The notes under the pieces are model-generated. The model did not search any database. It was not told the DNA's origin and saw only the letters and a list, made by a program, of their open reading frames with translations. From Sphaerochaeta sp. (lineage in GTDB: Bacteria; Spirochaetota; Spirochaetia; Sphaerochaetales; Sphaerochaetaceae): a stretch of DNA of 64,000 nucleotides. Every line of letters begins with the position of its first letter. Position 1 is the first letter of the stretch. Of this stretch, positions 17,986-25,997 are shown one piece after another. The DNA is taken from contig JAKVPA010000001.1 in NCBI GenBank assembly GCA_022482495.1, positions 372,001 to 436,000 of the forward strand, written 5' to 3'. The position numbers were made by a program, and so were the translations under genes.

Positions 17986-18708
17986 TTATCCTTTGCGGTG
18001 GCCTACGAAGCGGTATCCGTATCCCCGTACCGTCTCGATCCAGGCGCCATCGCCCAGCTTGCCCCGGATGTTCTTGATATGGGTGTCGACGATCCTGTCA
18101 TAGCTGTCGAAGCTGTAGTCGAAGCACTGCTCCAATATCTGGGCGCGGCTGATCAACTGGGGATGGTTGTGGATCAGGCAGGCGAGGATCCGCCACTCCG
18201 CCGCGGTGAGGATCACCGGTTTCCCGTCACAGGTAAGCGTGTGCTCCACCTCGTCGAAATCCAGCGAATGATCCTGCACGTAGAACCACCCGCCTTCCAT
18301 GTCCGCTTCCCCGTTCTTCTGTTTCTCCGTACGGCGAAGCACCGCCTTTACCCGCATGACCAGCTCCTTCGGGCTGAACGGTTTGGAGATATAGTCATCC
18401 GCCCCCAGTTCGAAGCCGAGGATCTTGTCCGACTCCTCGGTACGGGCGGTCATGAAGATCACCGGAACTTCGTACTGGGTTTTCAATTGCTTGACGAAAC
18501 TGAACCCGTCGCCATCAGGGAGCATCACGTCCTGGATCAACAGGTCGGGGGTCAGCCGGGTGAACGCAGGACGCGCCGCGGCCAGGGTGGCGAAGCCCTC
18601 CACCTTGAAGCCGGAGAGCTCCAGGTACTGCTTCACCCCCTCCCGGAGGACATCATGGTCCTCGATGATGTAGATCACCGGAATCTTCTTGGACGGTTCA
18701 TCCTTCAT
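17986..18708 (-). CDS. OmpR-family response regulator (second copy)
   Basis: Receiver plus winged-helix DNA-binding protein (240 aa). Phospho-acceptor Asp in LLIQDVMLPDGDGFSF, Lys in ISKPFSPKEL, and the output domain ends in IETVRGYGYRFVG. The ATG at 18708 has GGAGG nine bases upstream; the ATG at 18717 touches that GGAGG and is less likely. It overlaps the end of the first response regulator by 11 nt and precedes the kinase gene. It is a close paralogue of its neighbour. Confidence 0.92.
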   Translation of the reverse strand: MKDEPSKKIPVIYIIEDHDVLREGVKQYLELSGFKVEGFATLAAARPAFTRLTPDLLIQDVMLPDGDGFSFVKQLKTQYEVPVIFMTARTEESDKILGFELGADDYISKPFSPKELVMRVKAVLRRTEKQKNGEADMEGGWFYVQDHSLDFDEVEHTLTCDGKPVILTAAEWRILACLIHNHPQLISRAQILEQCFDYSFDSYDRIVDTHIKNIRGKLGDGAWIETVRGYGYRFVGHRKG

Positions 18709-19465
18709 GGTCCGCATCCTCCGTCTTCTTCACCGGTTTGCCGTTCCGCGGCGCGACAAGCGGGGCGGAACCGGTTCCTTTCCCGGCAAAGCGGTAGCCG
18801 TATCCCCGGACCGTCTCGATCCACTGGGAGCCCAACGGCCCCATTTTGCTCCGCATGTTTTTCACATGGGTGTCGACGATCCGGTCATAACTTTCAAAAC
18901 TGTAATCGAAGCAGTGCTCCAGAATCTGGCTCCGGGTGATCAAAATGCCACTGTTGGCCACCAGGTAACTCATGATGCGCCACTCAGCCGCCGTCAGCGG
19001 GATCGGTTTTCCATCGATGAAGAACTGATGGCTGGTCTCGTCCAGCGTCATCGTGGAATTATCCAGCGTCCACTGGGATCCTTTCATCGCCGTGGTGGAG
19101 AGTCGGTCGATGCGGCGGAACAACGCCTCGACCCTGAGTTCCAGTTCCTTGGAGGAATACGGCTTGCAGATGTAGTCGTCGCATCCCAGTTCAAAGCCAA
19201 GGATCCGGTCGCTTTCGCTGGTCCGGGCGGTGACGAAGAACACCGGGAAGCTGTACGTCTGCTTGAGCTTCTTGATGAACGAGAATCCGTCTCCATCGGG
19301 AAGCATCACGTCCTGCAGCAGGAGATCAGGGACCTGTTTGGCGATGGCGACCTGCAAGGCGTGCAGATCCTCAAACGCCTGGACTTCAAACTCATACATC
19401 TCAAGGTACCGTTTGATGCCCTCGCGGTCCTCCGCATTGTCATCCACCACATAAATCAGCTTCAT
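18698..19465 (-). CDS. OmpR-family response regulator (first copy)
   Basis: First gene of the two-component operon (255 aa). The receiver has Asp in LLLQDVMLPDGDGFSF and Lys in ICKPYSSKEL; the winged helix ends in IETVRGYGYRFAG, followed by a basic tail of about 25 residues absent from the second copy. Having two complete regulators and only one kinase suggests that both accept phosphate from it, or that one is served by another kinase. Confidence 0.92.
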   Translation of the reverse strand: MKLIYVVDDNAEDREGIKRYLEMYEFEVQAFEDLHALQVAIAKQVPDLLLQDVMLPDGDGFSFIKKLKQTYSFPVFFVTARTSESDRILGFELGCDDYICKPYSSKELELRVEALFRRIDRLSTTAMKGSQWTLDNSTMTLDETSHQFFIDGKPIPLTAAEWRIMSYLVANSGILITRSQILEHCFDYSFESYDRIVDTHVKNMRSKMGPLGSQWIETVRGYGYRFAGKGTGSAPLVAPRNGKPVKKTEDADHEG

Positions 19466-19472
19466 ACCACGA

Positions 19473-19502
19473 ATAATAGCTTCCTCCTGTTTCCATCTAC
19501 AA
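19473..19502 (-). promoter_or_regulatory. Promoter of the two-component operon (near-leaderless)
   Basis: TTGTAG (19497-19502) and TATTAT (19473-19478), 18-bp spacer, on the minus strand. The -10 box ends 7 nt before the ATG at 19465, so the transcript would start at or next to the start codon. Confidence 0.5.
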
Positions 19503-19578
19503 GATACGTCCGTCAGGAATACAACTTACTTACCTGTTTTACCACACAATCTTCACAAAAACAACAAGAACCCCGCTC

Positions 19579-19607
19579 TCGCAACGCGTGCCCGTTCCTT
19601 GTATACT
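19579..19607 (+). promoter_or_regulatory. Promoter of the NusG-II gene (near-leaderless)
   Basis: TATACT at 19602-19607 ends 7 nt before the GTG at 19615. The -35 region (TCGCAA) is poor. The position favours GTG 19615 over the ATG at 19588, which lies upstream of the -10 box. Confidence 0.45.
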
Positions 19608-19614
19608 GATTCCC

Positions 19615-19980
19615 GTGCAACGAAAAACCCTGGTCGCCGACACGCTTTCAATTCTCATCTCCCTGACCGTCGTCCTGTTGATGGTCAGGTTGAACCCCGT
19701 ACAGGGAGGTTCGTACCTCAATGTACAGGGAACGGAAGGAACGTACCGGTATCCGTTGTCGGTGGACCGGACCATTGATGTCCATGGGCCATTAGGGGAA
19801 ACCACCGTGGTGATCAAGGACGGGAAGGCGTTCATCACGGACAGCCCGTGCGAGTCCAAGGCATGCACCAGGATGGCTCCGGTGACCAAGAACGGGGGAT
19901 TCGTCGCGTGCCTGCCCAACGGCGTGCTGCTGTCCGTCGCATCCAGCGGGGAAAGCGAGGTGGATGATGTCACCAACTGA
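19615..19980 (+). CDS. NusG domain II-containing membrane-anchored protein
   Basis: Small protein (about 121 aa) with one N-terminal transmembrane segment (SILISLTVVLLMV) and an outside domain of the NusG-II type. SPCESKACTRMAP and VACLPNGVLLSV are characteristic of that family. It is regularly found next to Gx-type transporters in spirochaetes and Firmicutes, and here overlaps the transporter gene by 17 nt. Its role is unknown; an accessory function in uptake or lipid metabolism is guessed from the pairing. GTG is chosen as start because of the -10 box directly upstream. Confidence 0.8.
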   Translation: MQRKTLVADTLSILISLTVVLLMVRLNPVQGGSYLNVQGTEGTYRYPLSVDRTIDVHGPLGETTVVIKDGKAFITDSPCESKACTRMAPVTKNGGFVACLPNGVLLSVASSGESEVDDVTN

Positions 19981-21031
19981 GAAACGGACCTGTTACGTCG
20001 CATCCACCACCCTGCTTCTCTCCGCTCTGGAGTATCTGATCCCCAAACCGCTTCCATTTCTCAAGCTGGGGCTGGCCAACCTGCCGCTCCTTGTCGTATT
20101 GGAAAGTTTTGGATGGAAGGAGTTCCTCGTTTTGGCGCTGCTGAAGGTATGCGGTTCCAGCATCATCTCCGGCACCTTGTTCAGCTACGTGTTCCTTCTG
20201 GTGTTCTTCGGCGGCATGGCCTCCGCCGTGGTGATGAAAGGGGTCTCGTCACTGTTGAAGGGACACATCTCCCCGGTGGGCTGTTCCGTCCTGGGGGCGC
20301 TCGCCTCCAATCTGATCCAGCTGTGGGGCGCCTCGATGCTGGTCTACGGTCCGTCCATCTGGGTGGCCGCGCCATTGCTCCTGTCCATCGGACTGGCATC
20401 CAGTGTGGTCCTCGGCTTTCTGGCTTCTTCATACCGGAAGCATGGCACGATGCTGACCCATGATTTCTCCCAAGGCAACGCCGCTTCGTGGATCACCTAC
20501 CCCCACACCGTCCCGTTCACCCTGCTTGCCGTCATCGTCGTGCTGCTCGCCCTGGAGAAGAACCCGCTTCCCCTTGCCATCTCCCTGGTGGCGCTGTTCT
20601 GCGCCCAGAAGGCAAGCGGGAGAAAGATCATGCTGGTCCCCAGCCTGGTGTTGTTCCTCTCCATGCTGGTCCTCTCGTTGTTTGAACCGAACGGCAAGGT
20701 GTTGTTCTCCCTGGGAAGCCTCACGGTTACCGAAGGGGCGTTGAAGGACGCATCCATCCGGGCGATGCGTCTGGTGGCGCTGGTCTCCGCGTCCCAGTCG
20801 ATGGTCGTTTTGATGCCCCGTGTTCCCGGCAAGTTCTTCTCCATGCTGTCGCTGACGCTGGGCTACTTCGCGTCGTTCCGTATCCACAAGAAGAACGGTT
20901 CGTTCGTCCAGTGGATCGACGCGTCCCTCTCCTCGGCGCTTACCGGCACCCCCAAAGCTCCCAAAGCACCCCGCATCGGGCTGGTAACCGCGCTCTGCGT
21001 TCTCTGTGCGCTCTCCTTGATCGTTTTTTGA
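19964..21031 (+). CDS. Gx transporter family / heptaprenyl diphosphate synthase component I-like protein
   Basis: Integral membrane protein of 355 aa. The N-terminal 170 residues resemble the Gx transporter family (LEYLIPKPLPFLKLGLANLPLL, ALLKVCGSSIISGTLFSY, LGALASNLIQL), related to the substrate-binding units of ECF transporters. The C-terminal half has further helices and a segment (ASIRAMRLVALVSASQSMV) that looks like the coupling region of an EcfT subunit. This may be a fused S-like and T-like protein; that reading is inference. The substrate is unknown. Confidence 0.75.
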   Translation: MMSPTEKRTCYVASTTLLLSALEYLIPKPLPFLKLGLANLPLLVVLESFGWKEFLVLALLKVCGSSIISGTLFSYVFLLVFFGGMASAVVMKGVSSLLKGHISPVGCSVLGALASNLIQLWGASMLVYGPSIWVAAPLLLSIGLASSVVLGFLASSYRKHGTMLTHDFSQGNAASWITYPHTVPFTLLAVIVVLLALEKNPLPLAISLVALFCAQKASGRKIMLVPSLVLFLSMLVLSLFEPNGKVLFSLGSLTVTEGALKDASIRAMRLVALVSASQSMVVLMPRVPGKFFSMLSLTLGYFASFRIHKKNGSFVQWIDASLSSALTGTPKAPKAPRIGLVTALCVLCALSLIVF

Positions 21032-21059
21032 TGACAAGTGCAGAACAATCCGGTATAAC
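21031..21059 (+). promoter_or_regulatory. Possible promoter of the 21070 gene
   Basis: ATGACA (21031-21036) and TATAAC (21054-21059) with a 17-bp spacer. The -10 box ends 10 nt before the ATG at 21070, which would give a leader of about 3-4 nt. Confidence 0.4.
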
Positions 21060-21069
21060 AGAAAGAACG

Positions 21070-22650
21070 ATGACGGAAACGATGTATCAAGCATACGGAC
21101 AGCGAAGCGCAGCGTTCGCCCGTGGGTTCGAAACAATGGAGCGCTCCCTGCAATACTGGTGTCTGGAGCACACCCCTTCACGGGATGTGATGCGGAGCCT
21201 GTGCCGGTTGGACGCCAACAGCGGGTGTGAGTATCCCCCGTTGTGGTTCACCCACCAGGCGGAAACGTATGCCTACGCCACCGTCCTGTGCGACGCCCAG
21301 ACGATCCGTCAATGGGCCAAGGGAGAGAAACGGCTCGACCCGATGGCCCAGGAGATGGTCGCCACATGGACGGAGAGCCCGGCCATCTGGTGCTACTTCA
21401 CCATTTTGGAAGTCAAGGCCAACGATTTCTTCACCATCAGCGACCGCCTGACCGGCGCTTCTCTGACGCTGTACAGCCCGGCACTCTCCTGCCTGGTGCA
21501 GGATACGCAGAACCTGACCAAGCACTTCGTCGCCCTGATCGCCACCAATGGGATGTGCATGCAGAGTTTCGGGATGATCCACTCCAACAACCTGGGGGCC
21601 AGTGATCTGGATTTCTTCTGCACCATGCTGGACCAGCAGGCCTATATGACCAGCGGCTTTTCCAGGGTGGTGAACAGCCATTTCATCGACTTCCTGGGCA
21701 TCGACGCCGTCACCCATGTACCGACAATGACCCATGAAGGTATCTGGCTGAAACAGACGTTCAACAAAGTCACCTTCGACACGTTTGATCCCGCCATGCT
21801 GGATGACGCGTGGGAGACGGAACGGAAAGGATCCTATGCCGCCTCTACGTTGGTGCGTCGAAGTCCTGCATTGGCCGCCAGTGGCGCCTCCGACGCGTTC
21901 TGGGAAGACGTTCCGTTCTCACGGCCCACCCTGTTTCTGGACCTGCGAAGCAAGTCCGGGTGGCTGCACACGCTGGGACGATCCAGCTACAACGAGTTCA
22001 TCAAGGTGATCCGCTTCCTGTTCCCGATGATCCCGATGGACAAGGTGATCGTCCCGGACTACGTCGTCTCCCCGTCGATGGTCCATCTGATGGAGATGCA
22101 GAAGCGCAAGTGCCCATGGTCGGACTGCACCGAGCCGTTCGACCAGAACGAGAGTCTGAACAACGAGGCGGCCCAGGTTGAGCGGATCGTCTCCGACCAC
22201 GTCCGTTCGTTGGGGACGCCTCCATTGTTCCTTCGGGGTACGTCCACCATCAAAGATCCCAATGGGCTTACCATGGGCAAAGGTCCGGTACGGGTCGGCA
22301 TGCGGCTGGAAAGCCCGCTCGAGGATTCCCCCCTGTTCTCCGTGACGATGGATGCGCACCTTACCGCTGTCGTCACGGCATGGAAGGCCATGCTCGCTTC
22401 GGACGCGCAGGTGACGCTGAACCTGTTCTTCCAGCTTCTCTGGTACCATGCAGGCTGCTTCAAGGAAACGGACGCCTATGCGGCGGAGCTTTCCAAACAG
22501 CTTCCGTTCCTTCTGAAGCGTCATCCCGCATTCCCTGCGGACTTTCATTCCTTCTGCCTGGATACGATGCAAAAGGAAGGCTTGTTGTTGGTGCAGGGAA
22601 CCACCATCCGGCCATCACTGGCCTTCGCCAAGTCGGTCATCTGGAAATGA
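21070..22650 (+). CDS. Conserved-looking protein of unknown function
   Basis: Soluble protein of about 526 aa without signal peptide or clear membrane segment. No domain is recognised. It is rich in Trp, Cys and Met, and contains regions such as HSNNLGASDLDFFCTMLDQQAYMTSGFSRVVNSHF and PFDQNESLNNEAAQV only as landmarks. Codon use and the tight coupling to the HAD gene (ATGA overlap at 22647) support a real gene. The start is uncertain: ATGs at 21031, 21070 and 21082 are all in frame. No function is proposed. Confidence 0.7.
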   Translation: MTETMYQAYGQRSAAFARGFETMERSLQYWCLEHTPSRDVMRSLCRLDANSGCEYPPLWFTHQAETYAYATVLCDAQTIRQWAKGEKRLDPMAQEMVATWTESPAIWCYFTILEVKANDFFTISDRLTGASLTLYSPALSCLVQDTQNLTKHFVALIATNGMCMQSFGMIHSNNLGASDLDFFCTMLDQQAYMTSGFSRVVNSHFIDFLGIDAVTHVPTMTHEGIWLKQTFNKVTFDTFDPAMLDDAWETERKGSYAASTLVRRSPALAASGASDAFWEDVPFSRPTLFLDLRSKSGWLHTLGRSSYNEFIKVIRFLFPMIPMDKVIVPDYVVSPSMVHLMEMQKRKCPWSDCTEPFDQNESLNNEAAQVERIVSDHVRSLGTPPLFLRGTSTIKDPNGLTMGKGPVRVGMRLESPLEDSPLFSVTMDAHLTAVVTAWKAMLASDAQVTLNLFFQLLWYHAGCFKETDAYAAELSKQLPFLLKRHPAFPADFHSFCLDTMQKEGLLLVQGTTIRPSLAFAKSVIWK

Positions 22651-23450
22651 GCGCCATCAAGTTGGTCTGCATGGACGTCGACGGGACGCTCCTGGGGGAC
22701 GACCATATCCGGATTCCGGATCTCAACCGGGTGGCGCTCCAGAAAGCCTTCCAGAAAGGCCTCCATCTTGCCCTGGTCAGCGGGCGTCTTTCCGCCTCGC
22801 TGAGGCCGATCCAACAGAACCTGGGCATCACCGGGCCGCTGGGCTGTTTCGGCGGAGCCTTGGTCGTCGACGAGAGGGACCAGATCCTGGACCAGCACCC
22901 CATCACCAAAGCGCAGGCCATCCGGGTGATACAGCGGGTGCGCCCCACCGGCATGACGATCTTCCTGTTCGGCCAGAACCACTGGTACAAGGAAAAACAG
23001 GACGCCTTCGCCACGGTGGAAGAGGAAGTATCCTGCGAAGGGACGATGATCGGAGACTTCGAAACGTTCATCACAAACCGCACCACCCCTCCGTTCAAAG
23101 TCCTCTGCATGAGCAGTGACCATGACCAGGTGTTGCGCATCCAGGCAGGGCTCCAGGAGGAATTCGGGAACGAACTGTCCGTCTGTCTCTCCTCCCCCCG
23201 GTACATCGAGGTATCGGTCAAAGGTATCGACAAGGGAAACGCCGTGGACGTGCTGCTCTCCCACTACCATCTGGAGAGAAGGGAGTGCATGGCCATCGGG
23301 GATTATGAGAACGACCTGGGGATGTTCCGGGAAGCCGGACTGTCCGTCGCCATGGGCAACGCCCCGGATGACATCAAAGCCAAGGCTGACTGTGTCACCG
23401 ATACCAACCAGGCAGGAGGCCTGGGGAAAGCCATTCTTTCCATCCTATGA
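22647..23450 (+). CDS. HAD-IIB family (Cof-type) phosphatase
   Basis: Cytosolic sugar-phosphate or flavin-type phosphatase (267 aa). HAD motifs: VCMDVDGTLLGDDH (nucleophile Asp and acid Asp), LVSGR, KGIDKGNAVDVLL (Lys) and AIGDYENDLGMF (metal Asp). The cap region is of the C2b kind. It overlaps the upstream and downstream genes by ATGA. Substrates of Cof-type enzymes cannot be predicted from sequence. Confidence 0.9.
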   Translation: MSAIKLVCMDVDGTLLGDDHIRIPDLNRVALQKAFQKGLHLALVSGRLSASLRPIQQNLGITGPLGCFGGALVVDERDQILDQHPITKAQAIRVIQRVRPTGMTIFLFGQNHWYKEKQDAFATVEEEVSCEGTMIGDFETFITNRTTPPFKVLCMSSDHDQVLRIQAGLQEEFGNELSVCLSSPRYIEVSVKGIDKGNAVDVLLSHYHLERRECMAIGDYENDLGMFREAGLSVAMGNAPDDIKAKADCVTDTNQAGGLGKAILSIL

Positions 23451-24670
23451 ACAACCCTCTTTCGGTGTACCGGCACCTACCCCGGGCGATTTACGTCCTT
23501 TCGTTCGCCACACTGGTCAATTCCGTGGCCAACTTCGTGTATCCCTTCCTGGTGCTGTACCTCACCACCCGCCTGTCGTACTCCGCGGCCCAGGCGGGTC
23601 GGTTCATGACCCTTACGGCACTGTTGTACGTGCCTTTTTCCCTGTTGGGAAGCGTCATCGCCGACCACTTTGGAAGAAAACGACTGATGATCACCACCCA
23701 GCTGTGCATGGCCGTGGTCTGCTTCCTGTGCGGTTGGATTGACGGCAGCCCAGCCATCCCCGTCTTGATCCTCATCGCGCTGGGATTCGACGGGATGTGC
23801 GACCCGGCGCGGACGGCGTTGAAGACGGACGTCACCACGCCGGAGAACCGGCAGGCCAGTTTTTCGTTGGTATACCTTTCCATGAACCTGGGGTACACCG
23901 TCGGACCGATGATCGGAGGACTGCTCTTCTCCTCCCACATCCGCTGGCTGTTCTGGGGGAACGCCATCGCTCTGGCGGCATCCACCATTCCGGTGGCGCT
24001 GCTTGTCCCGGAATCCAACCCTACTGCGGAAGAGATCCGGAAAAGCAGACAGGGGAACGCGGCCGATCGCGCGGAGGAAGGGTCGTTGTTCCACGCGCTC
24101 CGCACCCGCCCCTTGCTGCTGCTCTTCGCCGTGGGGATGACCTTCTTCTCCTTCGGCTACAGCCAGATGTCGTTCGCCCTGCCGCTGTTCTTCACCGATC
24201 TGTTCGGAAGCCAGGGCGCGTTGCAGTACGGGCGTATCATGGCGTTCAACAGCGTCATCGTCGTCGTGGGGAACCCGCTGGTCATCTCCCAGGCCAAACG
24301 ACTGCCGCCGCTGAGGAACCTGGCGGGCGCCGCGGTGTTGTTCATGCTGGGGTTCCTTCCCTTCATCTGGACCCGACGCCTGTGGGTGCTGTACCTCGCC
24401 GCCTTGGTGTTCACCGTCGGGGAGATCCTCTGGGTGAACAACGAACGCACGTTCGTGGCGAACCACACGCCCATCAGCCACCGGGCGCGCTTCGGCGCCA
24501 TCCTTCCCATCATCGAGGGGACGGGGCAAGCCCTCGCCCCATTTGCCGGAGGCGCCATCATCGACCGCCTGTCCATGGATTGGCTGTGGATCACCTCCAT
24601 CATCTCGTTTTTCATCGGGGCGATGATCATTTTGGCGCTTTCCCAAAAGAAGTGGCGGGAAAGCCAATAA
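23447..24670 (+). CDS. MFS transporter
   Basis: Major facilitator protein of 407 aa with about 12 membrane helices. The motif-A loop reads GSVIADHFGRKRLM between helices 2 and 3, and a long basic/acidic loop (EEIRKSRQGNAADRAEEG) separates the halves. It looks like a drug or metabolite exporter of the DHA1 kind. It is the last gene of a five-gene run and ends at a terminator. Confidence 0.88.
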   Translation: MNNPLSVYRHLPRAIYVLSFATLVNSVANFVYPFLVLYLTTRLSYSAAQAGRFMTLTALLYVPFSLLGSVIADHFGRKRLMITTQLCMAVVCFLCGWIDGSPAIPVLILIALGFDGMCDPARTALKTDVTTPENRQASFSLVYLSMNLGYTVGPMIGGLLFSSHIRWLFWGNAIALAASTIPVALLVPESNPTAEEIRKSRQGNAADRAEEGSLFHALRTRPLLLLFAVGMTFFSFGYSQMSFALPLFFTDLFGSQGALQYGRIMAFNSVIVVVGNPLVISQAKRLPPLRNLAGAAVLFMLGFLPFIWTRRLWVLYLAALVFTVGEILWVNNERTFVANHTPISHRARFGAILPIIEGTGQALAPFAGGAIIDRLSMDWLWITSIISFFIGAMIILALSQKKWRESQ

Positions 24671-24700
24671 AAAATCCACCCGGACTCCCGGATGGATTTT
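24671..24700. terminator. Bidirectional terminator between convergent genes
   Basis: Hairpin with arms AAAATCCA..CCGG / CCGG..TGGATTTT between the MFS gene (plus strand) and ygeW (minus strand). T-runs are present in both directions. Confidence 0.85.
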
Positions 24701-24716
24701 TTTCTGTTCAGACAGC

Positions 24717-25916
24717 TTAGAAGACCCGCTTCTGGCCGCGCTTCAGCACATCCGTCAGCGTCTTGCCGGGGTTCTGGAACCGCTCCAGCAGGATCATCGC
24801 CGCGATGACGTACGGCTTGTAGGAAGCCTGCTTGTACAGCGGGGTGAGGTAGCGCTCGAACACCGACGCGTCGACTTCCCCTTCCTTGCAGGACACCCCG
24901 GTGATGTCCGCCGGCAGACAGTGCAGGTACAGCGCCTTCCCGTCCTTGGTGGTCTTCATCAGATCCTCAGAGCAGGTCCAGTCCTTGTACTTGGCGTTGT
25001 TGGCCAGGCACCGCTGTTCCAGCGCTTTCAATGCTTCGTCATCGCCCTGCTCGACGATCTTGGTCCGCTCCTGCATGATGGAGAACGGAGCCCAGGACTT
25101 CGGGTAGACGATGTCTGCATCCTTGAACGCCTCTTCCATCGTGGCGACCTTGCGGTACGAGCCACCAGAGACCGTGGCGTTCTTTTTCGCCACTTCCTCC
25201 ACTTCCGGCATCACGTCATAGCCTTCCGGATGGGCAAGGACGACGTCCATGCCGAAGCGGGTGAACAGGCCGATGACTCCCTGGGGGACGGAAAGCGGCT
25301 TGCCATAGGACGGGCTGTACGCCCAGGTCATGGCGACTTTCTTTCCTTTCAGGTTCTTCTCTCCGCCGAAGTAGTTGATCACACTCATCATATCGGCCAT
25401 GCACTGCGTCGGGTGGTCGATGTCGCACTGCAGGTTGACGATCGTCGGGCGCTGCTCAAGCACGCCGCTGTCGTACCCTTCCTGCACGGCATCGGCGACC
25501 GTCTTCATGTAGGTGTAGCCTTTGCCGATGTACATGTCGTCCCGGATGCCGATCACATCCGCCATGAAGCTGATCATGTTGGCCGTCTCACGGACCGTCT
25601 CGCCATGGGCGATCTGGCTCTTCTTCTCATCCAGATCCTGCACCTCAAGCCCCAGCAGGTTGCAGGCGCTGGCGAAACTGAACCGCGTCCGGGTGGAATT
25701 GTCCCGGAACAGGGAGATGCCCAGTCCGCTGTCAAACACCTTGGGGGAGATGTTCTGCTCCCGCATGGCGCGGAGGACCTCCGCCACCGTGAAGATGGCG
25801 TGGATCTCGTCGTCGCTTTCCTTCCACGTGTGGAAGAAATCATTCAGGTACATCCCTTTGGTGTCCAGCGTTTTCAGCTGCTCAATCATCTGTTCGATCG
25901 CTTTCTTGTCTTTCAT
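24717..25916 (-). CDS. ygeW: YgeW, knotted carbamoyltransferase of the purine cluster
   Basis: Member of the aspartate/ornithine carbamoyltransferase superfamily (399 aa), of the YgeW branch. Carbamoyl-phosphate motif SLFRDNSTRTRFSF and the amino-acid side motif LHCLPADITGV are present. In anaerobic purine or urate degradation it is thought to act at a late carbamoyl step. The start at 25916 has GGAGG five bases upstream; the longer frame to 25943 is not needed. It has its own promoter behind xdhD and is the last gene of the minus-strand cluster. Confidence 0.92.
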   Translation of the reverse strand: MKDKKAIEQMIEQLKTLDTKGMYLNDFFHTWKESDDEIHAIFTVAEVLRAMREQNISPKVFDSGLGISLFRDNSTRTRFSFASACNLLGLEVQDLDEKKSQIAHGETVRETANMISFMADVIGIRDDMYIGKGYTYMKTVADAVQEGYDSGVLEQRPTIVNLQCDIDHPTQCMADMMSVINYFGGEKNLKGKKVAMTWAYSPSYGKPLSVPQGVIGLFTRFGMDVVLAHPEGYDVMPEVEEVAKKNATVSGGSYRKVATMEEAFKDADIVYPKSWAPFSIMQERTKIVEQGDDEALKALEQRCLANNAKYKDWTCSEDLMKTTKDGKALYLHCLPADITGVSCKEGEVDASVFERYLTPLYKQASYKPYVIAAMILLERFQNPGKTLTDVLKRGQKRVF

Positions 25917-25938
25917 ACGTCCTCCGCGTGTCAGGGAC

Positions 25939-25991
25939 ATCATAGCATCCGCCGATGTCCCTGTCCACTTCTTTTGTTGCGTTTTGTTGCA
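25939..25991 (-). promoter_or_regulatory. ygeW promoter with tandem GCAACAA operator
   Basis: On the minus strand TGGACA (25962-25967) and TATGAT (25939-25944) with a 17-bp spacer. Six bases upstream of the -35 box lies TGCAACAAAACGCAACAA (25974-25991), two GCAACAA units 10 bp apart, i.e. on the same face of the helix. The same motif with one change precedes ygfK. The position fits an activator site. Confidence 0.65.
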
Positions 25992-25997
25992 GTCTTG

